Source: Roseibacillus sp.
Lineage (GTDB): Bacteria; Verrucomicrobiota; Verrucomicrobiia; Verrucomicrobiales; Akkermansiaceae
NCBI GenBank assembly: GCA_028821775.1
Contig: JAPKFB010000001.1
Location: forward strand, 142,210 to 206,209
DNA: 64,000 bases
Reading direction: 5' to 3'
The notes under the pieces were generated by a model. It did not search any database. It worked only from the letters and a program-made list of their open reading frames with translations, and had not been told where the DNA came from. Position numbers and translations under genes: made by a program. Shown one piece after another: positions 1-9,000 of the stretch. Every line of letters starts with the position of its first letter. Positions within the stretch are counted from its first letter, which is position 1.

Positions 1-1026
1 GTGGGTGTCCCAGGCCTCGTTGTTGCCCAGGTTGACCTGCACGAGGCGGACACCCGATTCAACAAGCTGACGTGCGAGGAGGAGGGACCAGCCGAAGGCA
101 TTGCGACCGTAGCGATCCTGCAGTTTGGGATCTGCGGAGTGCACATCGAAGGCATCCTTGACGGTCGGATCGAGGAGGAGATCGGCTGCCATCTTCTGGT
201 AGCGGCCGAGTTGATGAGTCTCCGCTGTGTTTTCAATTTTTGCGCTCTGTCGGTTGAGATTTCTGAGCAGGCCAACGCGGTCGCGCAGACGGCGGAAGTC
301 GAGTCCCTCGGGAAGGGAGAAGGTGGGGGAATCGAAGGTGAACTTGCTGCCGTCTTCCCGGCCGCGGGCGTGATGGAAGAGGTAGTCGGGGTAGGCGCCG
401 TAATTGACGGGATTGTAGCGCGAGGCTTCGATGAAGAAGGGTTCCTTGCGTGCTCCAAGTTGGCCGGCGAACTGGCCGGGGAGGACCCGACCGGTGCGGT
501 GTCGGATTTTGTCGGGCAGAATGATGGCAGGGGGAAGATTGCCACGGGTGGGAAGGAGATCGTTGGCCAATGCCGCGATGGACGGCCAGTCGCTTTCTTT
601 CGGTTTGTTGGGGTCGAAGTTGGGCGGCATCTCGGTGCGCCCGGTGAGCATGGTGTGGTGTCCCTGTGAATGCTCGTTCCATGGATGAGTGAGGGAGCGG
701 CAGAGCGACCAACGTTCGCTGCGCTTGGCGAGTTCCGGAAGGTGTTCGCAAATGTGCAGTCCCGGCGTCTTGGTGCGAATGGGATTGAATTCGCCGCGGA
801 TCTCCTGGGGAGCGTCCGGCTTCATGTCGAAGGACTCGTGTTGCGCGAGCCCGCCGGAGAGGAAGATGTAGATGACGTTCCGGGCCTTTGGTTGGCTTCT
901 GGTCGTTTCAGCAGCGGCGAGGGATCGCAGGAATCCGAGGTGATTCATCCCAAGCCCCATCAATCCAATCGAACCGGCTTGCAGCACGGAACGGCGGGTG
1001 GGATTGAAATGCGGTAAGTGAGGCAT
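1..1026 (-). CDS. DUF1501 family secreted protein, C-terminus beyond window
   Basis: The minus-strand frame is open from an ATG at 1026 to the left edge: 342 codons with no stop, so the gene is cut by the window. The N-terminus (PHFNPTRRSVLQAGSIGLMG) has a twin-arginine-like RR followed by a hydrophobic stretch, suggesting Tat export. It continues with VIYIFLSGGLAQHESFD, the usual opening of DUF1501 proteins, a branch of the alkaline phosphatase/sulfatase superfold. The last visible residues, LVQVNLGNNEAWDTH, match the conserved late part of the family, so only about 100 residues are missing. A second DUF1501 gene and a DUF1549/DUF1553 gene lie just upstream on the same strand. The biochemical function of DUF1501 is not established; association with polysaccharide or sulfatase loci is known only from gene context. 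Confidence 0.88.
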   Translation of the reverse strand, partial: MPHLPHFNPTRRSVLQAGSIGLMGLGMNHLGFLRSLAAAETTRSQPKARNVIYIFLSGGLAQHESFDMKPDAPQEIRGEFNPIRTKTPGLHICEHLPELAKRSERWSLCRSLTHPWNEHSQGHHTMLTGRTEMPPNFDPNKPKESDWPSIAALANDLLPTRGNLPPAIILPDKIRHRTGRVLPGQFAGQLGARKEPFFIEASRYNPVNYGAYPDYLFHHARGREDGSKFTFDSPTFSLPEGLDFRRLRDRVGLLRNLNRQSAKIENTAETHQLGRYQKMAADLLLDPTVKDAFDVHSADPKLQDRYGRNAFGWSLLLARQLVESGVRLVQVNLGNNEAWDTH

Positions 1027-1291
1027 GCCTACGGGGATGATCGGTCACTGTCGTGAAGGGGAAGGGCGGTGTAAAGCTTGGAAGGAAGGATGGATGGAGG
1101 AGAAGGATAAGGCGCGTGGAACGGCTTCGGGTCGCCGTAGATCGGCGGCGAAAGATCCAAAAACAGGATCAACCCGATTCCAGGAGACAGGAACGGGACC
1201 AAAGCGGGCCTCCTGCAGCCGGTGATGGGATTTGGTTTTTCGCTCCTGGAGTTTTGTTGGAGCTTGTTTCTTGGAGCTTGGCCCGTGGCCG

Positions 1292-2788
1292 TCAGGCAAT
1301 GATGTCCTTGACGACATGTCCATGGATATCGGTCAGGCGGAAGTCGCGGCCCTGGTAACGATAGGTGAGGCGACGGTGGTTGATGCCCAAGAGATGCAGG
1401 ATGGTGGCGTTGCGATCGTGGATGTGCATGGTGCCCGGAGTCCACTTGTCCTTCTGGGGTTGGGGGAACATGGGGGTGCCGTCTGCGTTGGCAATGTTGT
1501 AGCCGTAGTCGTCGGTTTTGCCATAGGTGATGCCGGGCTTGATGCCGCCGCCAGCCATCCAGGTGGTGAAGCAGCGGGGGTGGTGATCGCGACCGTAATT
1601 TTCCTTGGTCAATTTTCCCTGGCAGTAGGCGGTGCGTCCGAACTCACCGCCCCAGACGACGAGGGTTTCGTCGAGCATCCCCCGCTGTTTGAGATCGGTG
1701 AGGAGGCCCGCGCAGGCCTGATCGATATCCTTGCACTGAGATTCGTGTTCGCGAGGCAGGCTGCCGTGAGCATCCCAACCGCGGTGGAAGATCTGGATGT
1801 TGCGCACTCCGCGTTCGGCCAGGCGCCTCGCGTTCAGGCAGCAGGCCGCGAAGGTGCCCGCCTGGCGAGCTTCCTGTCCGTAGAGTTCGAAGGTCTTCTC
1901 GCCCTCCTTGGAGAGGTCCATGAGTTCGGGAACGGAGATCTGCATGCGAAAGGCCATCTCGTGCTGCTTGATGCGCTCGAGGGATTCAGGGTCGAGGGAC
2001 TGTTGGTGGTGGCTTTCGTTGAGGGCTGCCAGAGTGTCGAGCTGGGCGCGGCGGTCGGCGCGACTGACCCCCTTTGGATTGCTGAGATAGAGGACGGGAT
2101 CGCCTTGGCTGCGCAAGAGGACGCCCTGGTGTTCGGAGTCCAGAAAGCCGGGGCCCCAGAGCCGGTTGAAGAGACTCTGCTCCGGATGGTTGGTCTTGGC
2201 GTGCATCACAATGTAACCGGGGAGGTCTTCATTGGCGCTGCCCAGGCCATAGCTGAGCCACGCTCCAAGGCTGGGGCGGCCGGGAACTTGGCTGCCGGTC
2301 TGAATATAGGTGATCGCGGGGTCGTGGTTGATGGCCTCGGTGAAAGTGCTGTTCACAATGCACATCTCCTTTACGACTTTGCCGGTGTGAGGAAGCAACT
2401 CACTCACCCAGGCGCCTTCTTCGTTGTTGGCGTGATTGGTGAACTTGTATTTCGACGGGCAGACTGGATGGGTCTTCTGGCCGGCCGTCATGCCGGTGAC
2501 GCGCTGACCATCGCGAATGTGTTCGGGCAGGTCCTGACCAAACATCTCCCGCATCTTGGGTTTGTAATCCCAGGTATCGTGGTGGCTGGGGCCGCCGCTC
2601 ATGAAGAGGTAAATCACGCGCTTGGCGGTAGCCTTGTGATGAATCCCGCCGTTCAGGTTCTCCTTGCCTGCGGCGAGAAGTTCCGGAGGTAGAAGCTGCG
2701 CCATGGCGGCGGTGCCCAAGCCAAGGGCCGAGCGGCCGAAGAGCTGGCGACGAGTCATGGAAAGCTGGTGTTCGTGGAATGGATTCAT
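1292..2788 (-). CDS. DUF1501 family protein with twin-arginine signal
   Basis: A complete 498-residue DUF1501 protein. The N-terminus carries MTRRQLFGRSALGLGTAAMA at about residues 11-30, a clear Tat-type RR signal. Family landmarks follow in order: VIYLFMSGGPSHHDTWDYKP, then a long alpha/beta region with NIQIFHRGWDAHGSL and ETLVVWGGEFGRTAYCQG, and a terminal domain ending in a short TYRYQGRDFRLTD segment. The order fits the sulfatase-like fold. It starts 57 bp after the stop of the PSCyt1-DUF1549-DUF1553 gene on the same strand, the classical PVC pairing, so the two are probably co-transcribed and act outside the cytoplasmic membrane. Its catalytic role is unknown. Confidence 0.93.
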   Translation of the reverse strand: MNPFHEHQLSMTRRQLFGRSALGLGTAAMAQLLPPELLAAGKENLNGGIHHKATAKRVIYLFMSGGPSHHDTWDYKPKMREMFGQDLPEHIRDGQRVTGMTAGQKTHPVCPSKYKFTNHANNEEGAWVSELLPHTGKVVKEMCIVNSTFTEAINHDPAITYIQTGSQVPGRPSLGAWLSYGLGSANEDLPGYIVMHAKTNHPEQSLFNRLWGPGFLDSEHQGVLLRSQGDPVLYLSNPKGVSRADRRAQLDTLAALNESHHQQSLDPESLERIKQHEMAFRMQISVPELMDLSKEGEKTFELYGQEARQAGTFAACCLNARRLAERGVRNIQIFHRGWDAHGSLPREHESQCKDIDQACAGLLTDLKQRGMLDETLVVWGGEFGRTAYCQGKLTKENYGRDHHPRCFTTWMAGGGIKPGITYGKTDDYGYNIANADGTPMFPQPQKDKWTPGTMHIHDRNATILHLLGINHRRLTYRYQGRDFRLTDIHGHVVKDIIA

Positions 2789-2845
2789 GGAGTAGTGGGG
2801 AAATGATCTTGGGAGCTCGGGCGGATCCCTTGGGACTGGTGACTT

Positions 2846-5290
2846 CTAGTTGAGGAGGAGGGCAATATCGCTGGCCAGCACGGTCACGACCACCTGAGAC
2901 CAGGCTGCGACTTCTTCGGGGGAGAGGGATTCGTCGCGCGGTGCATCGCCGGTGGAGAGGAGGGCGAGGGCGTCGTCCCTGGAGTCCGCATAACTCTTGA
3001 GCATTTTCTCAAGAAGCCCGGAGCAGGCTTTGCGCTCGGCCGCGTTGGGTGGGCGGCAGGCGACGAGGGTAAAGAGATGGTCGAGACGGGCCTTGTTGTC
3101 CTTGCTTGTTTTGATGAGGCGTTCAGCGAGCTTGCGCGACATCTCGATGCGTTGGGTTTCATTGAACAGTCCGAGCGATTGGAGCGAAGTATTTGTTCTC
3201 CCACGGCGGACGCAACTGGACTCACGATCGGGGGCGTCGAAGAGGATCATCATGGGATGAGGACTGGTGCGCTTCCAATAGACATAAAGGCTGCGGCGAT
3301 AGAGCTTCGATCCCTTGTCGGCGACGTAGTTCTTGGTGTTGCTGCCCGGGTGCATGAGGGCTTTCCAAAGTCCGGCGGGCTGGTAGGGCTTGATGCCTTC
3401 GCCCCCCATGTGGGGATCGAGGATATCGCTGGCCCACAGGGCGAGGTCGCGGATGACTTCGGCGTCGAGGCGGTAGCTCGGTCCACGGGCGTACCAGAAG
3501 TTTTCGGGGTCATCTAGGGGGAGCTTGCGATGAGTGGATTGCTGCCTGAAGGTCTTGCTCGTGACCATGATGCGCAGCATGTGCTTGAGGTCCCAATCCT
3601 TCTCCTGGAGTTCAACCGCGAGCCAGTCCAGCAACTTGGGATGGGAGGGTTGCTTTCCCTGGAGGCCGAAGTCCTCCGGGCTGCGGACGATGGCATCGCC
3701 GTAGACGCGTTGCCAGATGCGGTTCACGAGGACGCGCGAGACGAGAGGATTCTCGCGGGAGGTGAGCCACCGGGCGAGACCGAGACGATTGCGTGGGGCA
3801 TCCTTGGCCAGGGAGCCCATGACCGCGGGGATTGCAGGGACGAGTGCTTCGCCCATGGGACGATCGTATTCACCGCGCATGAGAATTTTTGTTTCGCGCG
3901 GTTTGGGCAATTCCCGGGCGACCAGGGTGGGAGTGTGGGCCTTCTGGAGCGCCGCGATCTTCTTGGCGGCCGCCGTGGCCTGGCCTCCCAGCTCTTGCTT
4001 GGCGAAGGGGCCATTGGAATCTGCCAGGAAGGAGAATTTTTTCTCGGCGGAAAGGCTCTTCCACTTCTTGCGCTCCGCTTCGGGGAGTTGGTTGAGAAGG
4101 TCGTCCTTGACCGCTTCGACGAGTGCAGTTTTGAGCGCCTGCATGTTCTCGTGAGAGATCCATGCTTCCTCGTCCTGGGGAACCTTGAGGACCGGGCCGT
4201 ATTCGTACTTGTTGCCGTCCATGGGAGACTCCGAGGTGGAGTTGAAGAAGGCGAAAAGCTGGTAGTACTCGGTTTGCGTGATGGGGTCGTATTTGTGGGT
4301 ATGACAGCGGGCACAGGTCATGGTCATCCCAAGCAGGACAGTGCCGAGAGTTTCGGTGCGGTCGAAGTTGTTCTTGGCCTGGAACTCCTTGGGAATGGCG
4401 CCGCCTTCGGCCGTGCTGGGATTCATGCGGACAAATCCGGTTGCGATTTCCTGTTCGAGGGTGGGGTTTGGGAGGAGGTCGCCCGCCAGTTGCCAGGTGA
4501 TGAACTGATCGAGGGGCAGATTCCGGTTGAAGGCCCGCACCACCCAGTCGCGGTAGGGGTAGATGCCTCGCTTGTTGTCGAGGTGGAGTCCGTGGGTGTC
4601 TCCGTAGCGGACGGCATCGAGCCAGTAGCGCGCTTGGTGTTCGCCGTAGTGAGGGCTCTCCATGAGCTTGTCGACGAATCGCTCAAAGGCTCCTGGTTTG
4701 GAGTCGGCGAGATAGCTTGAGAGGAGCTTGAGTTCCGGGGGGAGGCCGGTCAGGACGAGGGCGGCGCGCCGCGCGAGGGTGGTCCGATCGGCTTCAGGGG
4801 CCAGTTTGACTTTGCCATCCGTCATTGCGCTGAGTTTTGCTTCGACGAAGGAGTCGATCACCTCGCTGGGCTTCTTGCCCGCCGCGGCGCCCTTTATGGG
4901 GGGAACGAAGGACCAATGCTTGGCGTAGGCGCCGCCTTCCTTGACCCACTGGCTGAGGATTTCTCGCTCCGCATCAGTGAGTTTCTTCTCGGCATCCTCG
5001 GGCGGCATGGGGTCCTCCTTGTCGTGCAGGCGCACAATGATTTCGCTGTCGGACGGGTTCTTTTGATCGATGGCGTGATAGCCTCCGCGGTCAGCAATGG
5101 CGGCTTCGAAGGAATCGAGGCGCAGCATCTTTTTTTTCTTGGTGTCCGGTCCGTGACACACGAAGCACTTGTTGGAGAGAATGGGGAGGACTTCGCGGGC
5201 GAAATCGATTTTTCCAGCTTCGGCATGAGTGGTCACCAAGAGGGCGACGAGCGGAAGGGAACGGATTATCGAACGAGGAATGAAGATCAT
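2846..5290 (-). CDS. PSCyt1-DUF1549-DUF1553 protein (planctomycete-type cytochrome c)
   Basis: An 814-residue exported protein with an N-terminal signal (IRSLPLVALLVTTHAEAG). Residues 41-46 hold the haem motif CFVCH of a planctomycete-type cytochrome c domain, with the distal PMPPEDAEKKLTDAE motif about 50 residues later. A DUF1549 domain follows at roughly 140-350 and contains a second CxxCH motif, CARCHTHKYDPI, near residue 326. A DUF1553 domain occupies roughly 500-770, with the typical LVSRVLVNRIWQRVYG and GLQGKQPSHPKLLDWLA segments. Family proteins range from about 700 to 1100 residues. It sits directly upstream of a DUF1501 gene on the same strand. The likely role is periplasmic electron transfer coupled to an unknown reaction; this is inferred from the haem motifs and has not been demonstrated for the family. 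Confidence 0.92.
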   Translation of the reverse strand: MIFIPRSIIRSLPLVALLVTTHAEAGKIDFAREVLPILSNKCFVCHGPDTKKKKMLRLDSFEAAIADRGGYHAIDQKNPSDSEIIVRLHDKEDPMPPEDAEKKLTDAEREILSQWVKEGGAYAKHWSFVPPIKGAAAGKKPSEVIDSFVEAKLSAMTDGKVKLAPEADRTTLARRAALVLTGLPPELKLLSSYLADSKPGAFERFVDKLMESPHYGEHQARYWLDAVRYGDTHGLHLDNKRGIYPYRDWVVRAFNRNLPLDQFITWQLAGDLLPNPTLEQEIATGFVRMNPSTAEGGAIPKEFQAKNNFDRTETLGTVLLGMTMTCARCHTHKYDPITQTEYYQLFAFFNSTSESPMDGNKYEYGPVLKVPQDEEAWISHENMQALKTALVEAVKDDLLNQLPEAERKKWKSLSAEKKFSFLADSNGPFAKQELGGQATAAAKKIAALQKAHTPTLVARELPKPRETKILMRGEYDRPMGEALVPAIPAVMGSLAKDAPRNRLGLARWLTSRENPLVSRVLVNRIWQRVYGDAIVRSPEDFGLQGKQPSHPKLLDWLAVELQEKDWDLKHMLRIMVTSKTFRQQSTHRKLPLDDPENFWYARGPSYRLDAEVIRDLALWASDILDPHMGGEGIKPYQPAGLWKALMHPGSNTKNYVADKGSKLYRRSLYVYWKRTSPHPMMILFDAPDRESSCVRRGRTNTSLQSLGLFNETQRIEMSRKLAERLIKTSKDNKARLDHLFTLVACRPPNAAERKACSGLLEKMLKSYADSRDDALALLSTGDAPRDESLSPEEVAAWSQVVVTVLASDIALLLN

Positions 5291-5460
5291 GATCTGAAAA
5301 TGGCGAGGGCCCGCTGGATGGCGGACACTCCATATTAAAGGTCCTTAAACTTTTCTCAATCTGATTTTCATGGAAACGAGCACGCCCTCACGCAATCGCG
5401 TGGTGCGTGGGGAGAAGAATAGTTGATCGATCATCGTTCTTGGAACCGTAGGCAAATCTC

Positions 5461-5826
5461 ATGCAAAACTTGAGAATCCTCATCTGTGTGGTGGCCCTTT
5501 CGCTCTTTGCGGGAGGGGCTGCCACAGCCGAAAAGAAGGAAGAGGCTGCGAAGCCTCAGCTGGCCTACTATTACTTCGATGGATGAGTGCTTTGTAACAA
5601 AATTACGGTCATCGTGAATGACCTGAAGAAAGAGCACCAGAAGACCATCGAGCTTGTGACCGTGAAGGTGGGGTCTGGAAACAGCGCCGAGGAGATCAAG
5701 AAGGCAAAGCTCAAGACCCACGGGATCATCGCCAAGGACAAGGCGGGCAAGGTCATTGCGACGGTTGATGGTCACAGCTACGGCAAGGCAAAGATCCTCG
5801 AGGTCCTCGCCAAATTGCAGAAGTAG
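5461..5826 (+). CDS. candidate secreted thioredoxin-like selenoprotein (UxxC)
   Basis: From the ATG at 5461 the frame reads through one internal TGA (5584-5586, codon 42) to a TAG at 5824-5826, giving 121 residues if the TGA is decoded. Residues 1-23 form a signal peptide ending in ATA before EKKEE. The TGA lies exactly where a thioredoxin-fold redox motif should be: LAYYYFDG-U-VLC, a UxxC motif with Cys45 as partner. The strand TIELVTVKVG, then HGIIAKDKAGKVIATVDG (beta hairpin) and a C-terminal helix complete a small thioredoxin-like fold. A hairpin directly after the TGA fits a bacterial SECIS. Downstream coding after the TGA is intact for 79 codons and in the same frame. No start site with a ribosome binding sequence is visible for the downstream half alone. 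Alternatives are a Cys-to-stop pseudogene or a TGC-to-TGA base error. No selenocysteine machinery lies in this window. Confidence 0.68.
5587..5637 (+). promoter_or_regulatory. candidate bacterial SECIS element
   Basis: The first base after the in-frame TGA begins a two-part hairpin. The lower stem pairs GTGC (5587-5590) with GCAC (5634-5637) and TTT (5591-5593) with AAA (5629-5631). The upper stem is a perfect 6-bp helix, GGTCAT (5607-5612) with ATGACC (5618-5623), closing the five-base loop CGTGA (5613-5617). The loop begins 27 bases after the TGA and has G as its second base. A short loop with a G in its first two bases, a compact upper stem and this spacing match what is described for bacterial SECIS elements read by SelB. 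No folding energy was computed. Confidence 0.55.
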
Positions 5827-5837
5827 CCCGTGGCGGC

Positions 5838-5869
5838 AGGGCGGCATGGGCCGCCCTGACAATTTTTTT
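5838..5869 (+). terminator. intrinsic terminator after the candidate selenoprotein
   Basis: A perfect 8-bp stem, AGGGCGGC (5838-5845) with GCCGCCCT (5850-5857), with loop ATGG, is followed five bases later by seven T residues (5863-5869). It begins 11 bases after the stop codon at 5826. It indicates that the gene ending at 5826 is really transcribed as a unit, including the part after the internal TGA. Confidence 0.8.
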
Positions 5870-6080
5870 CCAGGAAGGTCTCCTGGCCGGAGAGGCAGGC
5901 GAGGGGAGCTTTTCTTTATTTTTTAGGCTCCAGCATCGTTTTGCCGGGTGGTGTTCGGTTGAACCTCTCTCGTTCGATGGCTTTACATGAGAGCCCGCGC
6001 AGGAAGGATCCCTCCCCTCGCCCCTTTGGCGGCTGCGCCCGAAATCCCCCCCCGGCAAACACGCATAGACTATATCAAAG

Positions 6081-9000
6081 ATGAAACGCCCTCTCTGGAT
6101 CGTCGTATCCCTCCTTTCCGTCCTCACGCCCACTCATTTTCTTCGCGCTGAGCAAGTGGTCATTCGGGAGGTGATGTATCATCCCCCGGTGGGAAGCAAT
6201 CTTCCCGAGTTCATCGAGATTGAGAACCTGACCACTACTGTCATTGACATCGCCAAGTGGAGAGTGACGGGAGGGGTGAACTTTGAGTTCCCGGAATTTG
6301 ATTCGGCAGCCTCCAGAAACTCCTTCCTCTCCTCCCGGCAGCGACTGGTGATCTGTGCGAGCGATCCGGAAACATTTCGCACTGCCTACGGACTCTCACC
6401 CTCAGATCGGGTCCTGGGACCCTGGGTGGGACAGTTGGACAATGGTGGCGAACGCGTGACCGTGAAAGACAAGAACGGGGTCACGGTTTGTACGGTGAGG
6501 TACAACGATAAGTATCCCTGGCCATCAGCGCCAGACGGGACCGGACATTCGCTGGTCTTGCATGATCATAATCGGACCATCGACGACTACCGGCTCTGGA
6601 AGCCGAGTGCCAATCCGGGCGGCTCTCCGGGCAGTGCGGAACCCATCACGACCCCGTCGACTCTCAGGATCAACGAAGTGCACTTCGACAGCCTGGGCAA
6701 CATCGACTGGGTGGAACTCTACAACGACGGGTCGAGCATCGATACCTCCGGGATGTTCCTCAGCAGCAAGAGGGACTTCTCCGACAAGGCTCCCTTGGGC
6801 AACCTCGTTTTGAGCAGGGGTTTTGCGAGTTGGGATGTGACCTTCGATGGGGCCGGGAACGAGTGGGTTCTTTACCTGACCGACGGTAACGACAAGGTCT
6901 TGAACGCAGTGACCTTCAGGCGGGCCTCCGGGCGCGCTCACGCCGCAGCCTATCCGGACGGGTCGTCGGACTACTTTTCTTCCGGTCCGGGCAGCCGTGA
7001 CGGCCCGAACAATCCCAGTCGCGAGACCGATATCGTGATCAATGAAATGATGGTGGAGATGCCGTCCGGACACCGGGACGGCGAGTTTGTCGAACTCTAC
7101 AACAGGGGGAACTCGTCCGTTGATCTCTCCGCGTGGCGCTTTGTGAGCGCGATCGACTATCGTTTTGCCGCCGGGACGATGCTCGATGCGGGAGAGTATC
7201 TTGTGATTGCGGCCAACAAGCGGTTCACCTCCGAGGCTCATCCCGCCGCCCGGGTGGTGGGGGAATACACCGGGAACCTCAGCAACAACAACGAGCTCCT
7301 GCGACTGGAGGATTCCTGGGGGAACCTAGCGGACGAAGTCCATTACCACACCGGTGGCTACTGGCCGAGTCTCGCGGGAGGACAGGGCAGCAGCCTGGAA
7401 CTGCTGCATCCGGAGATGGACAACTCCAAGGCGGCCGCGTGGGCCAATTCGGACGAATCCCAGAAGTCGACCTGGCAGCCCTTCCAATTTACCGACCAGT
7501 ACCTGCAACTCAGCACTCAAGGGGGGAGTGCCCAAAATTACAAGGAGATCCAAATGCATGCGGTGGGGGATGCCCACCTAGCCCTCAGGAATATGAATCT
7601 CAGCAAGAGCGGCGGTGCGAATCTGTTGCCGAGAGGTGGTCAGGAAGTGGTGCGCAACGGAAACGGCGATCGGGGATGGCTGGTCCAGGGCACGCAGCAC
7701 CTGACCCACATGCAGGACGATGAGCTTCACCTTATTTCAACGGGCCACGGAGACATCAAGGCCAATCGTTGCGAAATCGATGTCATTGGCATGGAGCGGA
7801 ACGACATCCTGAGATGGTCGTGCGAGGCTCGCTGGATCTCGGGCAAGCCGACCATCATCGTTCATTCCTTTGATCGTTCCTTCGGCGACATCCTGCGATT
7901 GGCCGTTCCGAAAAACCTCGGGACTCCCGGAGCCTCCAATTCAGCGAGGATCGCGGAGGCCGTTCCGACCGTTTCGGAGATTTTACACAGCCCGGTGATC
8001 CCGACCTCTTCTGCTTCAGTGACGGTGACGGCACGGGTGGAATTCTCCGGGGGAAGCCCGACCGTGGAACTGTTCAGCCGTCTTGACAACAGGACCGGCA
8101 ACGGAGCGTGGCAGAGTGATGTCATGTTTGACAATGGAGTGGGTGGTGGTGACGCGACGGCCAACGACGGCATCTACACGGTCCAACTGAGCCCCCGGGC
8201 CGACAACAGCATCGTCCAGTTCTACGTGAAGGCCAGTTCGCCTGGCGGATCGACCCTTCTCCCTCCTCCGGCCTCCCAAAACTGGACCAATTTCCATCGG
8301 ATCTTAGGGGTGGACAACGACCATCTTCTTCCCGCCATGTATGTGGTGGACAACAATGCGCCTCGCCTCAGCCGGCGCGATCTTCGTCATCAGCGCTTCA
8401 TCATCTCGGCCAGGCACCGGGACGCCCTGCAGACCTCCTTTGGGCAAGGGGCGACCTTCCGGTATGCCTTTCCTCGTCTTTCCAACCAGTTCTTCAACTG
8501 CACCTTTATCGGGGATGAGACGGAGATCATCTACAACTGCGAAACCCGCAAGGCGGGCAGTCCGTGGCAACGGGTGGACAGCTTCGGTCTCGATCAGGGC
8601 GGCAAGACCTCCAAGTGGAAGTCGCGAGGCGACCAGCGCTATCGGGGGTGGTCCCGGCGTTCCTTGGATCAAGACCCGGTCGTGGGCCGGGCTTACCGCA
8701 ATCGCATTATGCGCTACTGGCTCTATCTGCTCGGCCACCCCGCCAGCGAGAACGAGTTCGTCAAGATCATCATTGATGGCGGGTCGCCGTTTCTTCGCGA
8801 ATCTGCCGAGACGATCGCGAACGATTTTCTGAAGCGCAACTGGAAGGATGGCGAGAAGGGGGAGCTCTACCGCATCGACGATGAGTGGTGGTTCAGCGAT
8901 AGCTGGAGCCGGGTCAATCGCAACGCTGACTGGAGCTACAAGACGGAAGAGCCGGAGCGCTACCACGCAGAGTGGATGAAGCGTTCCCGCGAGGATGAGT

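Noticed and set aside
1232..2692. A 486-codon plus-strand open frame
   Set aside because: Antisense to the DUF1501 gene and without a recognisable domain.
5587..5826. A separate 79-residue gene starting at GTG 5587
   Set aside because: It would start on the base after a stop codon, has no ribosome binding site, and begins in the middle of a thioredoxin-like active site. Reading through the TGA explains both halves better.
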